Source: Streptomyces sp. DH37 (GTDB lineage Bacteria > Actinomycetota > Actinomycetes > Streptomycetales > Streptomycetaceae). Taken from it: a stretch of DNA of 64,000 nt. Location: NCBI RefSeq assembly GCF_029813835.1, contig NZ_JARVKV010000019.1:26316-90315 (forward strand). The letters are read 5' to 3'. This document shows, in pieces, positions 1-9,188 of this stretch (the stretch's first letter is position 1; every line of letters begins with the position of its first letter). The notes under the pieces were generated by a model. It ran no database searches. It was not told the origin of the DNA and saw nothing but the letters and a program-made list of their open reading frames with translations. A program made the position numbers and the translations under genes.

Positions 1-372
1 CGGGCCAAGACCGCCGCCGCGCCGCTGACCGCGGTCCTCTCGGTGGACCTCCACTTCCACGAGCGGCTGCCGGAGCTGCTCCCGCACGCCCCCACCCTCA
101 AGGACGACGTCTTCGCCGAGCCCGCCGTCCGCGAGAAGCACGGCACGTTCAACGCCGCGCTCCAGGTCGGCTACTTCATCGTCGGCGTCCGCGCCGCCGG
201 GCTGGCCGCCGGGCCGATGACCGGCTTCGACGCCGACGGCATCGACAAGGAGTTCTTCGGCGACGGCAGGCAGCGGGTACTGGCCGTGGTCAACATCGGC
301 AGGCCCGGACCGGAGTCCTACCGCCCCCGGTCGCCGCGCCTGGCCTACGAGGACGCCGTCACCACCGTCTGA
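1..372 (+). CDS. Nitroreductase-family protein, malonic semialdehyde reductase (RutE)-like, 5' truncated
   Basis: Only the C-terminal 123 codons are in the window; the frame is open from base 1 and stops with TGA at 370-372. The visible part has the RutE/HadB-type nitroreductase signature [16 protein letters not shown] followed by [14 protein letters not shown], which in the family bind FMN and close the fold. RutE-like enzymes are flavin-dependent reductases of about 195 residues that act on malonic semialdehyde in pyrimidine degradation, but actinobacterial homologues usually sit outside rut operons, so the substrate here is unknown. A strong hairpin follows the stop codon. The family call is firm; the exact reaction is inference. 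Confidence 0.8.
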   Translation, partial: RAKTAAAPLTAVLSVDLHFHERLPELLPHAPTLKDDVFAEPAVREKHGTFNAALQVGYFIVGVRAAGLAAGPMTGFDADGIDKEFFGDGRQRVLAVVNIGRPGPESYRPRSPRLAYEDAVTTV

Positions 373-394
373 GCCGCACCGGACGGCACGGGCG

Positions 395-432
395 GCACGG
401 GCCGCCGGACGCGTCCACCCGGCGGCCCGTGC
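395..432. terminator. Bidirectional terminator hairpin between convergent genes
   Basis: A perfect 14-bp inverted repeat (395-408 with 419-432) around a 10-nt loop lies between the convergent stops at 372 and 452. There is no T-run, which is usual for Streptomyces terminators. Confidence 0.75.
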
Positions 433-451
433 CCGCACCGGCCGCCGGCGC

Positions 452-1090
452 TCAGCCCTTCCCGGCCTCCCCGGCCTGTTCGGCCTCCCCGGCCTGCTCT
501 GCCTCTCCGGCCTCCCCGGCCTGTTCGGGTTCCCCGGCCTCTTCGGTCTCGAGCGCGGCGGCCAGCCGCGCGAGGCTGTCGAACGGCGCCGTGCCCGTCA
601 CCACCGTGGTCACCCCGGGCTCCTGCCGGACCAGCGCGTCGTACTTGGGCCCCTCGTAACGGACCCACTCCTCACCGTCGACCGTCTGGGTGCGGTCGGT
701 CGGCTCGGCCCCGTGGGTCACCTTCTCGATGAACGTCACGGCCCGGCCGTCGCTCTGCTCGACGGCCGCGTACTCGTTCTCCGGATCCATGAAGCCCAGG
801 TGCCAGTGGGCCCCGTGGTCGCCGCGCCCGTCGTAGTCCACCGAGGTCGCGCGCCATGTCTCGGGCAGCCCCGTCGGCGCGGCCACCGGGTACGGGGCCG
901 CGCGCCGCGCCGTGACCACTTCCACGTCGTAGCTGATCGGACGCACCGGGTCCAGGGAGTCGTCGTGCGGGATGAACAGGTACACGATGCCGGCGCCGAG
1001 AAGGACCACCAGCATCGACAGCACCATGTCCCGCGCTGTCTGCCTACCGCGCTTGCTTGCCGTGCTTGCCACGCCTCCATCGTCCCTCAT
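452..1090 (-). CDS. DUF4245 family membrane-anchored protein
   Basis: A 212-residue protein. It has a short basic N-terminus, one hydrophobic segment at about residues 22-40 ([18 protein letters not shown]) and an extracellular domain with the DUF4245 pattern YDVEVV...[20 protein letters not shown]. The family is of unknown function and in Streptomyces commonly neighbours glpX, as here, where it is transcribed divergently. I chose the ATG at 1088-1090; an in-frame ATG 13 codons upstream is possible. The last 30 or so residues are a low-complexity tail of EAGE/EQAGE units that looks like slippage-driven expansion. The family call is fairly sure; the role is unknown. Confidence 0.75.
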   Translation of the reverse strand: MRDDGGVASTASKRGRQTARDMVLSMLVVLLGAGIVYLFIPHDDSLDPVRPISYDVEVVTARRAAPYPVAAPTGLPETWRATSVDYDGRGDHGAHWHLGFMDPENEYAAVEQSDGRAVTFIEKVTHGAEPTDRTQTVDGEEWVRYEGPKYDALVRQEPGVTTVVTGTAPFDSLARLAAALETEEAGEPEQAGEAGEAEQAGEAEQAGEAGKG

Positions 1091-1240
1091 GCCCGTTTCC
1101 GGCCGGACAACCACCCCCTTCCCGCTCATCCGTGGGGGAGTCTGCTCACTCTGTCACTGCTCCGGATAGGGTCGAAGGACCCTCAACACTTCGGCCGTCG
1201 CGTTCGGACGCCGTACAGACGTGCAGAAAGGTGCGTCACG

Positions 1241-2275
1241 ATGACCGATCACCACCACCTCCCCTCCCAGCTCGAGGTCAGTCCCGAGGCCCCCGACCGC
1301 AACCTCGCCCTCGAACTCGTCCGCGTGACCGAGGCGGGCGCCATGGCGTCGGGCCGCTGGGTCGGCCGCGGCGACAAGAACGGCGCGGACGGCGCCGCCG
1401 TCCGCGCGATGCGCACCCTGGTCTCCACCGTCTCGATGAACGGCGTCGTCGTCATCGGCGAGGGGGAGAAGGACGAGGCCCCGATGCTCTACAACGGCGA
1501 GCGCGTGGGCGACGGGACCGGCCCGGAGTGCGACGTGGCCGTGGACCCGGTGGACGGCACCACGCTGACCGCCAAGGGCATGGGCAACGCGGTGTCGGTG
1601 CTGGCCGTGGCCGAGCGCGGCTCGATGTTCGACCCGTCGGCCGTGTTCTACATGGACAAGCTCGTCACCGGACCGGAGGCGGCCGAGTTCGTCGACATCA
1701 CCGCCCCGCCCTCGGTCAACATCCGCCGGGTGGCCAAGGCCAAGGGCGGCGCGCCGGAGGACGTCACCGTCGTCATCCTCGACCGGCCCCGCCACGACGG
1801 CGTCGTCAAGGAGGTCCGGGAGTCCGGGGCCCGGATCAAGTTCATCTCCGACGGCGACGTCGCGGGCGCGATCATGGCGGCCCGCGAGGGCACGGGCGTC
1901 GACCTGCTGCTGGGGATCGGCGGCACGCCGGAGGGCATCATCGCCGCCTGCGCGATCAAGTGCCTGGGCGGTGTGATCCAGGGCCGGCTGTGGCCCAAGG
2001 ACGACGAGGAGCGGCGCAAGGCGGTCGACGCGGGCCACGACCTGGACCGGGTCCTGACCACCGACGACCTGGTCAGCGGCGACAACGTGTTCTTCGTCGC
2101 CACCGGCATCACGGACGGCGATCTGCTGCGCGGCGTGCGCTACCGCGCGGAGACCGCCACCACCCAGTCGCTGGTGATGCGCTCGAAGTCCGGCACGATC
2201 CGCCAGATCGACTCCACCCACAAGCTGTCGAAGCTCCGCGCCTACAGCGCCATCGACTTCGACCGGGCCCGCTGA
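1241..2275 (+). CDS. glpX: Class II fructose-1,6-bisphosphatase
   Basis: A 344-residue cytosolic enzyme that hydrolyses fructose 1,6-bisphosphate to fructose 6-phosphate in gluconeogenesis. GlpX hallmarks are visible: [13 protein letters not shown] at about 71-83, the metal-binding DPVDGTT at 102-108, and [20 protein letters not shown] in the C-terminal half. Length matches the family. The ATG at 1241 follows the purine-rich GAAAGGTGCG. It is monocistronic, with a good hairpin downstream. Together with pckG at 48661 it supplies the two committed gluconeogenic steps in this window, fitting growth on amino acids or other non-sugar carbon. High confidence. Confidence 0.96.
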   Translation: MTDHHHLPSQLEVSPEAPDRNLALELVRVTEAGAMASGRWVGRGDKNGADGAAVRAMRTLVSTVSMNGVVVIGEGEKDEAPMLYNGERVGDGTGPECDVAVDPVDGTTLTAKGMGNAVSVLAVAERGSMFDPSAVFYMDKLVTGPEAAEFVDITAPPSVNIRRVAKAKGGAPEDVTVVILDRPRHDGVVKEVRESGARIKFISDGDVAGAIMAAREGTGVDLLLGIGGTPEGIIAACAIKCLGGVIQGRLWPKDDEERRKAVDAGHDLDRVLTTDDLVSGDNVFFVATGITDGDLLRGVRYRAETATTQSLVMRSKSGTIRQIDSTHKLSKLRAYSAIDFDRAR

Positions 2276-2282
2276 CACCCGA

Positions 2283-2306
2283 GCGGCGGGCCCGGAGGCC
2301 CGCCGC
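2283..2306. terminator. Terminator after glpX
   Basis: A 10-bp perfect stem (2283-2292 with 2297-2306) and a CGGA tetraloop, 8 nt after the glpX stop. It can also serve the convergent WhiB gene. Confidence 0.75.
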
Positions 2307-2400
2307 CGCACGGGCGTACGGGGGTGTTGACCTGCGCTCCGGCCCCCGCCGGCGGGGCGGCGGGACCGAGGGGCGCGGCAAGGGAGCGACGGGAGGGCGG

Positions 2401-2760
2401 TCAGGCGATGCGGGGCACCTGGGCGGGCTGCCCCAGGTCGGCGTCGCGGCGACGGCGGCGGGCGAGCATCACTCTGCGCTCGGCCGCGGTCAGCCCGCCC
2501 CACACGCCGTACGGCTCGGGCTGGAGCAGCGCGTGCTCGCGGCACTCGATGAGCACCGGGCAGCGCGCGCAGACCCGCTTGGCCGCCTGCTCGCGCGAGA
2601 GACGGGCCGCGGTGGGCTCCTTCGAGGGCGCGAAGAACAACCCGGCCTCGTCCCTCCGGCAGACCGCCTCGGAGTGCCACGGTCCGGCTTGCTCACGCGA
2701 CGATGTGCGCTGGACAGGGACGACGGCGGCCTGCGGAGACTGATGCGGCGTTGGCAGCAC
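2401..2760 (-). CDS. wblI: WhiB-family iron-sulfur transcription factor (WblI-like)
   Basis: A 119-residue WhiB-like protein. The four [4Fe-4S] cysteines are visible: one in AVCRRDE and three in CARCPVLIEC, followed by the family's GVWGG turn and an arginine-rich C-terminal DNA-contact stretch (ARRRRRDAD). WhiB proteins bind sigma factor region 4 and control development, redox or antibiotic responses. The start is GTG at 2760 with AGGAG six bases upstream. The symbol rests on position beside glpX, as I recall for S. coelicolor wblI; the family call is certain but the orthology is inference. The neighbouring oxyR/ahpCD module makes a redox role plausible. Confidence 0.85.
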   Translation of the reverse strand: MLPTPHQSPQAAVVPVQRTSSREQAGPWHSEAVCRRDEAGLFFAPSKEPTAARLSREQAAKRVCARCPVLIECREHALLQPEPYGVWGGLTAAERRVMLARRRRRDADLGQPAQVPRIA

Positions 2761-3024
2761 GGTCTACTCCTGACGACGGCTACGGCTGTTCGATCTTTCG
2801 ATTGAGTCACCTTGACCCGCCTTGCTGCGCACGGCAGTTCGCGCTGCGGCCGTACGAGAGACGATGCATCGGCTCTACCCACTGTGCGCACGCTTATGCA
2901 TACGGTGGCGTACCGCCGGACGCCCGGCGCGCGCCCCCGCGGCGGTGCGCCGCGGGGCACACGGCGGCCGTGTGCGCAGCGTGACGTGCGGTGCGCCGGG
3001 CCGCCGTCCGCGCCTCACGCTCCG

Positions 3025-3987
3025 TCAGTCCACGATCCGCACCGGAAGCGGACGCATTGCCTCCCGCAAATCCTTGGCGAGTACCGCGAACTCCTCCCGC
3101 CGAGCCGCGCCCGCCCGCATCGCCAGACCGATCCGGCGCGAGGGCGCGGGGTCGGCGAAGCACGCGGTCGCCAGCAGTTCGTTGCGCGCCGTCTCCACGC
3201 GCAGCGAGGTGCGCGGCAGCAGCGTCACGCCCAGGCCGCCCGCGACGAGCTGGACCAGGGTGGACAGCCCCGCCGCGCTCGTGGTGGCCGGCACCCCGTC
3301 GGTGCGTCCGGCCTCCCGGCAGACGTCCAGGGCCTGCTGGCGCAGGCAGTGCCCCTCGTCCAGGAGCAGCAGCTCCAGGCCGCGCAGCGTCTCGCGCGGC
3401 ACGCCGTCCCGGCCGGCCAGCTCGTGGCCGCGCGGGGTCACCAGCACGAAGTCCTCGTCGAACAGCGGCACCGTCTCCACCCCGCCGGCGCCCGCGGCCT
3501 CCGGCGCGCCGGGCGGCACCGCGAGCAGCAGCAGGTCGAGCCGTCCGGCCAGCAGGCCGTCGAGCAGCGAGGCGGTCTGCTCCTCGTGCACCTGCAAGTC
3601 GAGCGCCGGGTAGCGATCGTGAACGAGTCTCAGCACCGTCGGCAGCAGGTAGGGCGCGCAGGTCGGGATCACTCCCAGTCGCAGTACGCCCGTGAAGGGC
3701 GCCCGCGCCGCCTCCGCCTCCTCCAGCAGTTCGTCCACCGCCTCCAGCACCGTCCGCGCTCTGGACGCCAGGCGCTCGCCCGCCGGGGAGAGCAGTACCC
3801 TTCGCGTCGTACGCTCCAGCAGCTTCACGCCCAGTGACTCCTCCAGGGCCGCGACGGCGCCGGAGAGGGCGGGCTGGCTCATCCCGATCTCCGCGGCGGC
3901 CTCCCGGAAGTGGAGGTTGTCCGCCACGGCCGCGAACGCCCGCAGTTGGGACAGCGTGGGCTGACGGGCCTGCCGCGACCCCGGCAT
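3025..3987 (-). CDS. oxyR: OxyR, peroxide-sensing LysR-type regulator
   Basis: From the ATG at 3987 the protein has 320 residues: an N-terminal LysR winged helix (PTLSQLRAFAAVADNLHF and AAEIGMSQPALSGAVAALE) and a LysR substrate-binding domain. The redox pair of true OxyR is present as C214 and C223 in DEGHCLRQQALDVC, with the same 8-residue gap as the E. coli C199/C208 pair. It is divergent from ahpC-ahpD, the classical OxyR target. The open frame extends 36 codons further upstream, but the start beginning PGSRQARQ fits the family. Expected role: H2O2 oxidises the cysteine pair and OxyR activates ahpC. High confidence. Confidence 0.93.
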   Translation of the reverse strand: MPGSRQARQPTLSQLRAFAAVADNLHFREAAAEIGMSQPALSGAVAALEESLGVKLLERTTRRVLLSPAGERLASRARTVLEAVDELLEEAEAARAPFTGVLRLGVIPTCAPYLLPTVLRLVHDRYPALDLQVHEEQTASLLDGLLAGRLDLLLLAVPPGAPEAAGAGGVETVPLFDEDFVLVTPRGHELAGRDGVPRETLRGLELLLLDEGHCLRQQALDVCREAGRTDGVPATTSAAGLSTLVQLVAGGLGVTLLPRTSLRVETARNELLATACFADPAPSRRIGLAMRAGAARREEFAVLAKDLREAMRPLPVRIVD

Positions 3988-4039
3988 CCCCTGGTGGGAG
4001 CGCCGGCGGGACTCCTGGCGCGGTCTGTGCGCCGGCAGA

Positions 4040-4130
4040 GTCACTGATAACCACCTCCGATCAATGGCAGTGAGTCTAGCTATTTCTGTGATCAATGTTG
4101 GCTATGGCAGTGTGGATCGCGTCCAACCCT
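4040..4130. promoter_or_regulatory. oxyR-ahpC divergent promoter region, probable OxyR site
   Basis: This is the lowest-GC stretch between the divergent genes. It holds two copies of GATCAATG (4059-4066, 4090-4097), two copies of ATGGCAGTG (4064-4072, 4104-4112) and a central TCTAGCTA. Repeats spaced by whole turns of DNA are what a tetrameric OxyR needs. The exact site boundaries are inference. Confidence 0.6.
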
Positions 4131-4176
4131 CAGGAAAGCCCCGGCCCGGGGCATTTCCACGCAACAAGGAGAGCGT

Positions 4177-4731
4177 GTGCTCACTGTCGGTGACAAGTTC
4201 CCCGAGTTCGACCTGACCGCCTGTGTGGACCTCGACGCGGACAAGGCGTTCGAGCAGATCAACCACAAGACGTACGAGGGCAAGTGGAAGGTCGTCTTCT
4301 TCTGGCCGAAGGACTTCACCTTCGTCTGCCCGACCGAGATCGCCGCCTTCGGCAAGCTGAACGACGAGTTCGCCGACCGCGACGCCCAGATCCTCGGCGT
4401 CTCCGGTGACTCGGAGTTCGTGCACCACGCCTGGCGCAAGGACCACGCCGACCTGCGCGACCTGCCCTTCCCGATGCTGGCCGACCCCAAGCACGAGCTG
4501 ATGCGGGCCTGCGGCGTCGAGGGCGAGGACGGCTACGCCCAGCGCGCCGTCTTCATCGTCGACCAGAACAACGAGATCCAGTTCACCATGGTGACCGCCG
4601 GCTCCGTCGGCCGTAACCCCAAGGAGGTCCTGCGGGTCCTGGACGCCCTGCAGACCGACGAGCTGTGCCCCTGCAACTGGTCCAAGGGCGAGCAGACCCT
4701 CGACCCGGTCAAGCTGCTCGCGGGCGAGTGA
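4177..4731 (+). CDS. ahpC: Alkyl hydroperoxide reductase AhpC (2-Cys peroxiredoxin)
   Basis: A 184-residue peroxiredoxin that reduces H2O2 and organic peroxides. Peroxidatic C51 lies in FTFVCPTE, and the C-terminal cysteines C164 and C166 in LCPCNW are resolving candidates, as in the AhpD-coupled actinobacterial branch. The start is GTG at 4177, five bases after AAGGAG at 4166-4171. ahpD follows after 15 nt, so the two are co-transcribed and AhpD is the expected reductant in place of AhpF. It is controlled by the divergent oxyR. High confidence. Confidence 0.96.
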   Translation: MLTVGDKFPEFDLTACVDLDADKAFEQINHKTYEGKWKVVFFWPKDFTFVCPTEIAAFGKLNDEFADRDAQILGVSGDSEFVHHAWRKDHADLRDLPFPMLADPKHELMRACGVEGEDGYAQRAVFIVDQNNEIQFTMVTAGSVGRNPKEVLRVLDALQTDELCPCNWSKGEQTLDPVKLLAGE

Positions 4732-4746
4732 GGATCTGAGGACGAC

Positions 4747-5310
4747 ATGGCTCTCGACGACCTGAAGTCGGCCCTGCCCGACTACGCCAAGGACCTCAAG
4801 CTCAACCTCGGTTCGGTGATAGGGAACTCCGACCTACCCCGGCAGCAGCTGTGGGGCACGGTGCTGGCCTGCGCGATCGCCGCGCGCTCGCCGAAGGTGC
4901 TCGCCGAACTGGAGCCGGAGGCGAAGGCCAACCTCTCCCCCGAGGCGTACACCGCCGCCAAGGCCGCCGCGGCCGTCATGGCGATGAACAACGTCTTCTA
5001 CCGCACCCGGCACCTGCTGTCGGACCCGGAGTACGGCACCCTGCGCGCGGGCCTGCGGATGAACGTCATCGGCAACCCGGGCGTGGACAAGACCGACTTC
5101 GAGCTGTGGTCGCTGGCCGTCTCCGCGATCAACGGCTGCGGGCAGTGCCTGGACTCGCACGAGCAGGTGCTCCGCAAGGCCGGTGTGGACCGCGAGACGG
5201 TCCAGGAGGCCTTCAAGATCGCGGCCGTCGTCCAGGCCGTCGGCACGGTGCTGGACGCCGAGGCGACGCTGGCCGGGGCGCAGGACGGCGCCGTGTCCGC
5301 CGCGGTCTGA
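4747..5310 (+). CDS. ahpD: Alkyl hydroperoxide reductase AhpD
   Basis: A 187-residue all-helical AhpD-type thiol disulfide reductase that recycles AhpC and draws electrons from lipoamide-bearing dehydrogenase components. The active site C131-G-Q-C134 with H138 ([10 protein letters not shown]) and the upstream glutamate in [10 protein letters not shown] match the AhpD proton-relay set. The residue between the cysteines that is histidine in the M. tuberculosis enzyme is Gln133 or its neighbour Gly132 here. The protein carries a slightly longer C-terminal tail than usual. GAGG lies before the ATG. A perfect terminator ends the operon. High confidence. Confidence 0.94.
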   Translation: MALDDLKSALPDYAKDLKLNLGSVIGNSDLPRQQLWGTVLACAIAARSPKVLAELEPEAKANLSPEAYTAAKAAAAVMAMNNVFYRTRHLLSDPEYGTLRAGLRMNVIGNPGVDKTDFELWSLAVSAINGCGQCLDSHEQVLRKAGVDRETVQEAFKIAAVVQAVGTVLDAEATLAGAQDGAVSAAV

Positions 5311-5368
5311 CGCGATCTGGCACGGTCTGATGCGATCTGGCACCCGGCCCGGCCGGATCCTCCCGCGC

Positions 5369-5404
5369 GAACGGCCCCGCACCCCGGAGGGTGCGGGGCC
5401 GTTC
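5369..5404. terminator. Terminator between ahpD and the SpoIIE phosphatase
   Basis: A 16-bp perfect stem (5369-5384 with 5389-5404) around the tetraloop CGGA, between convergent stop codons. Confidence 0.85.
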
Positions 5405-5426
5405 GGCTGCCCGGCCCGGTGGGCCG

Positions 5427-7532
5427 TCACGGCAGCGCGAGCTCGAACCAGACCACCTTGCCCGTGCTCAGCCGGGTGGCGCCCCAGCGCCGGGCCAGCC
5501 GGTTGACCAGGTACAGGCCCCGGCCGCCCTCGTCCGTGGCCCTGGCCTGCCGCAGCCGCGGCAGCTGCGGCACGTCGTCACCGACCTCGCAGCGCAGGGT
5601 GTCGGTGCGCAGCAGCCGCAGGGTGATGGGCCGCTCGGCGTACCGCACGGCGTTGGTCACCACCTCGCTGACCAGCAGCTCGACGGAGTCCGTCAGGTCG
5701 TCCAGCTCCCAGCGCTCCAGCGCCCGCCGCGCCAGGCGGCGCGCCTGCCGCGCGGTCTGGGCGCGCGGGTCGAGGTACCAGTAGGCGACGTCGCTGGGCG
5801 GGATCCCGTCGAAGCGGGCCGCCAGCAGCGCGATGTCGTCGTCCCGGTCGCCGGGGCCGAGGATGTCCAGCACCTCGTCGCACAGCGGCTCCAGCGGCGG
5901 CGGGGTGTCGGGGCGGGTCAGCCCGGCCGTCTCGGTCAGCTTCTCGCGCAGGTGCTCGATCCCGGTCCACACGTCGCGGTGCCGGGACTCCACCAGGCCG
6001 TCGGTGTAGAGCAGCAGCGTGGCGCCCGCCGGGGCGTCCAGCTCCACCGCCTCGAAGTCCACGCCCCCCACCCCGATGGGCGCTCCGGCCGGGATGCGCA
6101 GCACCTCGGCGTGGCCGTCGCGGTGCAGCATCACCGGCGGCGGGTGCCCGGCGTTGGCCACCACGATCCGGTGCGCCACCGGGTCGTAGACGGCGTACAG
6201 GCAGGTCGCCATGCGGTCGCTGCCGAGCCGCTGGGCCTGCTCGTCGAGGTGGTGCAGCACCTCCTGCGGCGGCAGGTCGAGCCCGGCCAGGGTCTGCGCG
6301 GTGGTGCGCAGCTGGCCCATGATCGCCGCGGAGGTCATGGAGTGGCCCATGACGTCCCCGACGACGAGGGCCACCCGGCCGCCGGGCAGCGGTATCGCGT
6401 CGTACCAGTCGCCGCCGACCCGCGCGGTCTCGGCCGCCGGGAGGTAGCGGCTGGCCAGCGTCACCCCGGTGGGCTGGGGCAGCTCGTCGGGGAGCATGGT
6501 GCGCTGGAGCTCGTCGGCGATGTACGCCTCGCGCCCGTAGAGCACCGCCTTGTCCACGCCCAGCGCGGTGTGCGTGGCCAGCTGCGCGGCCACCAGCAGG
6601 TCGTCGCCCTCGAAGGCGGCCCGGTCCGGGCGGCGCAGGAACACCGCCGCGCCGATCACCCGGCGGCGTCCGCGCAGCGGGGCGAGGACGGCCCGGCGCC
6701 CGGGCGGGATCTCGCGCACGGGGCCGAGCAGTTCGGGCAGCGCCTCGCGGGCGGTGGGCGCGTCGCCGAACACCGGCCGCACCCCGCGCAGCACCTCGGC
6801 CAGCGGGCCGCCGCCGCGCACCTCGATCAGTTCCGGCGTCCCGCTCACCACGTCCTCCGGCGGGCTGGCGAGCAGCGGCAGCGGGAACTCCCCGGTGTCG
6901 GAGGGGTCGGCGTCGGAGGGGACCGGGGCGGCGTAGTCGGGCAGCCGGTCGGTACGGCGCAGCCGCAGGAGGAAGGGACCGGCGGGCCGCTCGTCCCCCA
7001 CCGGCAACGGGTCGCGCAGGTAGACCAGGATCGCGTCCGAGAACGCCGGGACGCTGGCCCGGCACAGCCCGAGCACGGTCTCGTCCAGATCGACGCCGCG
7101 GGCGATCCGCCGGGTGGCGGCTCCCACGAAGCGCAGCCGGTCGCCCCCGCGCCGCTCCCGCTCGACCCGCTCGTCCCCGCCGGGGTGCCCGGCCGCCCCC
7201 GGCGCGGCGCTCCCGTCGGCGGGGTCCGGCACGGCGGGACGGCTGCGGCCGGCGGGCTCGTCGCCGCCCGCGGGCCGGGCGTGGCCGGTGCGCGGAGGGT
7301 GTCCGGCGTCCGGCACGGGCACGTCCTGCGGCGGGGCGGGGACGTCCTGGGGTACGGCGGTCAGGTCGGACGCGCCCGGCTCGTCCCGGGGGTCGGGAAG
7401 GGCGGCGTGCGCGGCGTCGGCACGGCCGGCCGCTCGTCCCGCCGCGGGCGCGGCCGTGCCGGCACCGCCGCCCGTCGGCCGGGCAGCGGACTGTCGTGGG
7501 GTCGGATACTCCGTCACGCGTTGGGTTTCCAT
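5427..7532 (-). CDS. GAF-SpoIIE (PP2C) phosphatase fused to an HATPase domain
   Basis: A 701-residue protein. The first 120 or so residues are a Pro/Ala/Asp-rich disordered leader. A GAF-like sensor follows (RFVGAATRRIARGVDLDETVLGL...), then a SpoIIE/RsbU PP2C phosphatase (RVGGDWYDAIPLPGGRVALVVGDVMGHS, ATCLYAVYD, LLYTDGLVESR), then an RsbW-like ATPase with N-box ELLVSEVVTNAVRY and G-box DEGGRGLYLVNRLA. Such Streptomyces proteins act on anti-sigma-factor antagonists, with phosphatase and kinase activity in one chain. The ATG at 7532 has GGACGG close upstream; an ATG six codons earlier lacks an RBS. No anti-sigma or sigma gene is adjacent, so its partner is unknown. Confidence 0.85.
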   Translation of the reverse strand: METQRVTEYPTPRQSAARPTGGGAGTAAPAAGRAAGRADAAHAALPDPRDEPGASDLTAVPQDVPAPPQDVPVPDAGHPPRTGHARPAGGDEPAGRSRPAVPDPADGSAAPGAAGHPGGDERVERERRGGDRLRFVGAATRRIARGVDLDETVLGLCRASVPAFSDAILVYLRDPLPVGDERPAGPFLLRLRRTDRLPDYAAPVPSDADPSDTGEFPLPLLASPPEDVVSGTPELIEVRGGGPLAEVLRGVRPVFGDAPTAREALPELLGPVREIPPGRRAVLAPLRGRRRVIGAAVFLRRPDRAAFEGDDLLVAAQLATHTALGVDKAVLYGREAYIADELQRTMLPDELPQPTGVTLASRYLPAAETARVGGDWYDAIPLPGGRVALVVGDVMGHSMTSAAIMGQLRTTAQTLAGLDLPPQEVLHHLDEQAQRLGSDRMATCLYAVYDPVAHRIVVANAGHPPPVMLHRDGHAEVLRIPAGAPIGVGGVDFEAVELDAPAGATLLLYTDGLVESRHRDVWTGIEHLREKLTETAGLTRPDTPPPLEPLCDEVLDILGPGDRDDDIALLAARFDGIPPSDVAYWYLDPRAQTARQARRLARRALERWELDDLTDSVELLVSEVVTNAVRYAERPITLRLLRTDTLRCEVGDDVPQLPRLRQARATDEGGRGLYLVNRLARRWGATRLSTGKVVWFELALP

Positions 7533-7573
7533 CCGTCCGGGGCCGCGCATCGGGCGTGCCCAGCGCTTGGGGG

Positions 7574-8251
7574 CTAGGGGCGTCGGCAGTGCAGGAAGAC
7601 CTGGATCTCGGGAGAGACGTCCGTGCTGGCCGGTGCGTACGCGAACGACTCCTCCCCGGCGATCTCGAAGCCCGCGTCGCACACCACCTGGCGCAGCTCC
7701 TCCCGCAGATAGCCGGATACCCGGATCGTGTGGCCCAGGAACGGGATCGCGAAGTCGTCCACGTCCGCCTCGACCATGCCGAGCGCCAGCAGCCCGCCGG
7801 GGCGCAGCTGCCCGTGCAGCATGCGCAGGGCGACGGGGATCTCCTTGCGCGGCAGCATCAGCAGCGAGAAGAAGGCGGTGGCGCCGTCGAAGGGCCCCAG
7901 GCCGGCGGTCTCCAGGTCGGCGAGGTCCATCAGGTGGAACTCGGCGCCGGGGACGTTGTCCCGGCTGAGCTCGACCATGTGGGGCGAGATGTCGATGCCG
8001 GTGACCCGGTGTCCGGCGTCGGCGAGCTGCCGGGCGGTGGGGACCCCGGTGCCGCAGCCGACGTCGAGCACCCGCGCTCCGGCGGTCAGCTCTCCCGCCA
8101 GCCACGCGCCGGCGGCCAGCTGCCCCTCCTTGTGCGGGAAGACGTCGTCGTAGCGGTCACCGATCGCGTCGAACGCCTCGGCCTGCCCGGCGCGGTCGAT
8201 CGCCGCCCGGTCGTAGCCCGTGTACACCTGGTGACCTTCCGTGTTGCTCAC
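7574..8251 (-). CDS. Class I SAM-dependent methyltransferase
   Basis: A 225-residue Rossmann-fold methyltransferase. Motif I is RVLDVGCGTGVPTARQLA, the acidic end of strand 2 is GIDISPHMVELS, and post-motif GPFDGATAFFSLLMLPR follows. The sequence resembles methyltransferase-domain (UbiE/type 11) enzymes with unassigned substrates. The GTG start at 8251 has GAGGAG nine bases upstream. It lies 41 nt upstream of the phosphatase and may share its transcript. Family call is firm; substrate unknown. Confidence 0.83.
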   Translation of the reverse strand: MSNTEGHQVYTGYDRAAIDRAGQAEAFDAIGDRYDDVFPHKEGQLAAGAWLAGELTAGARVLDVGCGTGVPTARQLADAGHRVTGIDISPHMVELSRDNVPGAEFHLMDLADLETAGLGPFDGATAFFSLLMLPRKEIPVALRMLHGQLRPGGLLALGMVEADVDDFAIPFLGHTIRVSGYLREELRQVVCDAGFEIAGEESFAYAPASTDVSPEIQVFLHCRRP

Positions 8252-8431
8252 GTCTGGGGGCTCCTCTCGCGGCGGTGCGCCAAGTCCCTTGCGATGGCCG
8301 GGAGTTCGATGCGGTCGGGCTTTCCGCCGAGTCCGGGGGTGATCCTACGTTCGACGCCCGGGGGCACAGCAAGGGATCGCGGAATGTCCCCCGCCATCAT
8401 GCGAGACGCACGGCCGCCCCCACCAGCCCTT

Positions 8432-9115
8432 TCACCCGATCCGTACAGGTTCGCGGTCCCAGTCCCGCGGCAGCCGGGGGATCCGCCAGGCGGGATCGGG
8501 CCGCCAGTCCTCCCAGCCGTCGCCGAAGGGGCTGCGCCAGGCGCGGATCGCCTCCACCGCCCGCCGCCCCGCGGCCCGTACGCGCTCGGCCTGGGCGGCG
8601 TCCATCAGCCCGGCGCGCTGCGCCTGGTCGAACTCGTCCTCGTCCCGCCACTCCCAGGTGCGGTCGGGGTAGACGGCGATGTCCAGGAAGTGGTCCTCGG
8701 AGTCCACTCCGCCCGCCCAGCGGCGCAGCGGCTCCTCCAGGTTGACGTACCAGTTCTTGAACCGCCAGCCGCGCTCCCAGAACAGCCACACCGACCAGGG
8801 CTCGCCGGTCCGCGCGAGCTTGAGGACCCCGGTGCCGAACCAGCGCGACCGCACCGTCCGGCGCGGCTTGGTGTAGCGGGTGGCGAGCGGTTCGCGGTGC
8901 ACGGGCGTGCCGTCGGCGAGCTCCGGCTTGACGCAGGCGGTCCCCGGCGCCATCCACACGGCGAGCAGGTCCGGGGTGTCGCGGACGACGGTCATGGGAC
9001 GGCAGATGTGCAGGGCGTCGCTTCCGTTCGCCCGGTAGCGCCACAGGATGTGCTCGCCGGCCCTCCAGCGGGTGCCGCCCGCCGCGCGTGTGTGATCCGC
9101 CGTCTCCGCTGTCAT
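8432..9115 (-). CDS. DUF402 domain protein (FomD-like hydrolase fold)
   Basis: A 227-residue protein. Its C-terminal two thirds match DUF402: WYVNLEEPLRRW, then the acidic set DSEDHFLDIAVYPD and WEWRDEDEFDQA, which in the characterised relative FomD bind divalent metals for nucleotidyl-phosphonate hydrolysis. Streptomyces genomes carry many DUF402 proteins outside fosfomycin clusters, and nothing here suggests phosphonate biosynthesis. ATG at 9115. It is a single gene between the methyltransferase and fumC. Domain call is good; substrate unknown. Confidence 0.78.
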   Translation of the reverse strand: MTAETADHTRAAGGTRWRAGEHILWRYRANGSDALHICRPMTVVRDTPDLLAVWMAPGTACVKPELADGTPVHREPLATRYTKPRRTVRSRWFGTGVLKLARTGEPWSVWLFWERGWRFKNWYVNLEEPLRRWAGGVDSEDHFLDIAVYPDRTWEWRDEDEFDQAQRAGLMDAAQAERVRAAGRRAVEAIRAWRSPFGDGWEDWRPDPAWRIPRLPRDWDREPVRIG

Positions 9116-9188
9116 GCGCGGATCCTAGTCGGGGGCCGGGGGCGGGGCCGCGATCCACGCCACAGCCCCCGGCCGGAACCGCCCGCCC

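Noticed and set aside
8432..9115. Part of a phosphonate (fosfomycin) gene cluster
   Set aside because: DUF402 resembles FomD, but no PEP mutase, radical SAM or other phosphonate genes are near.
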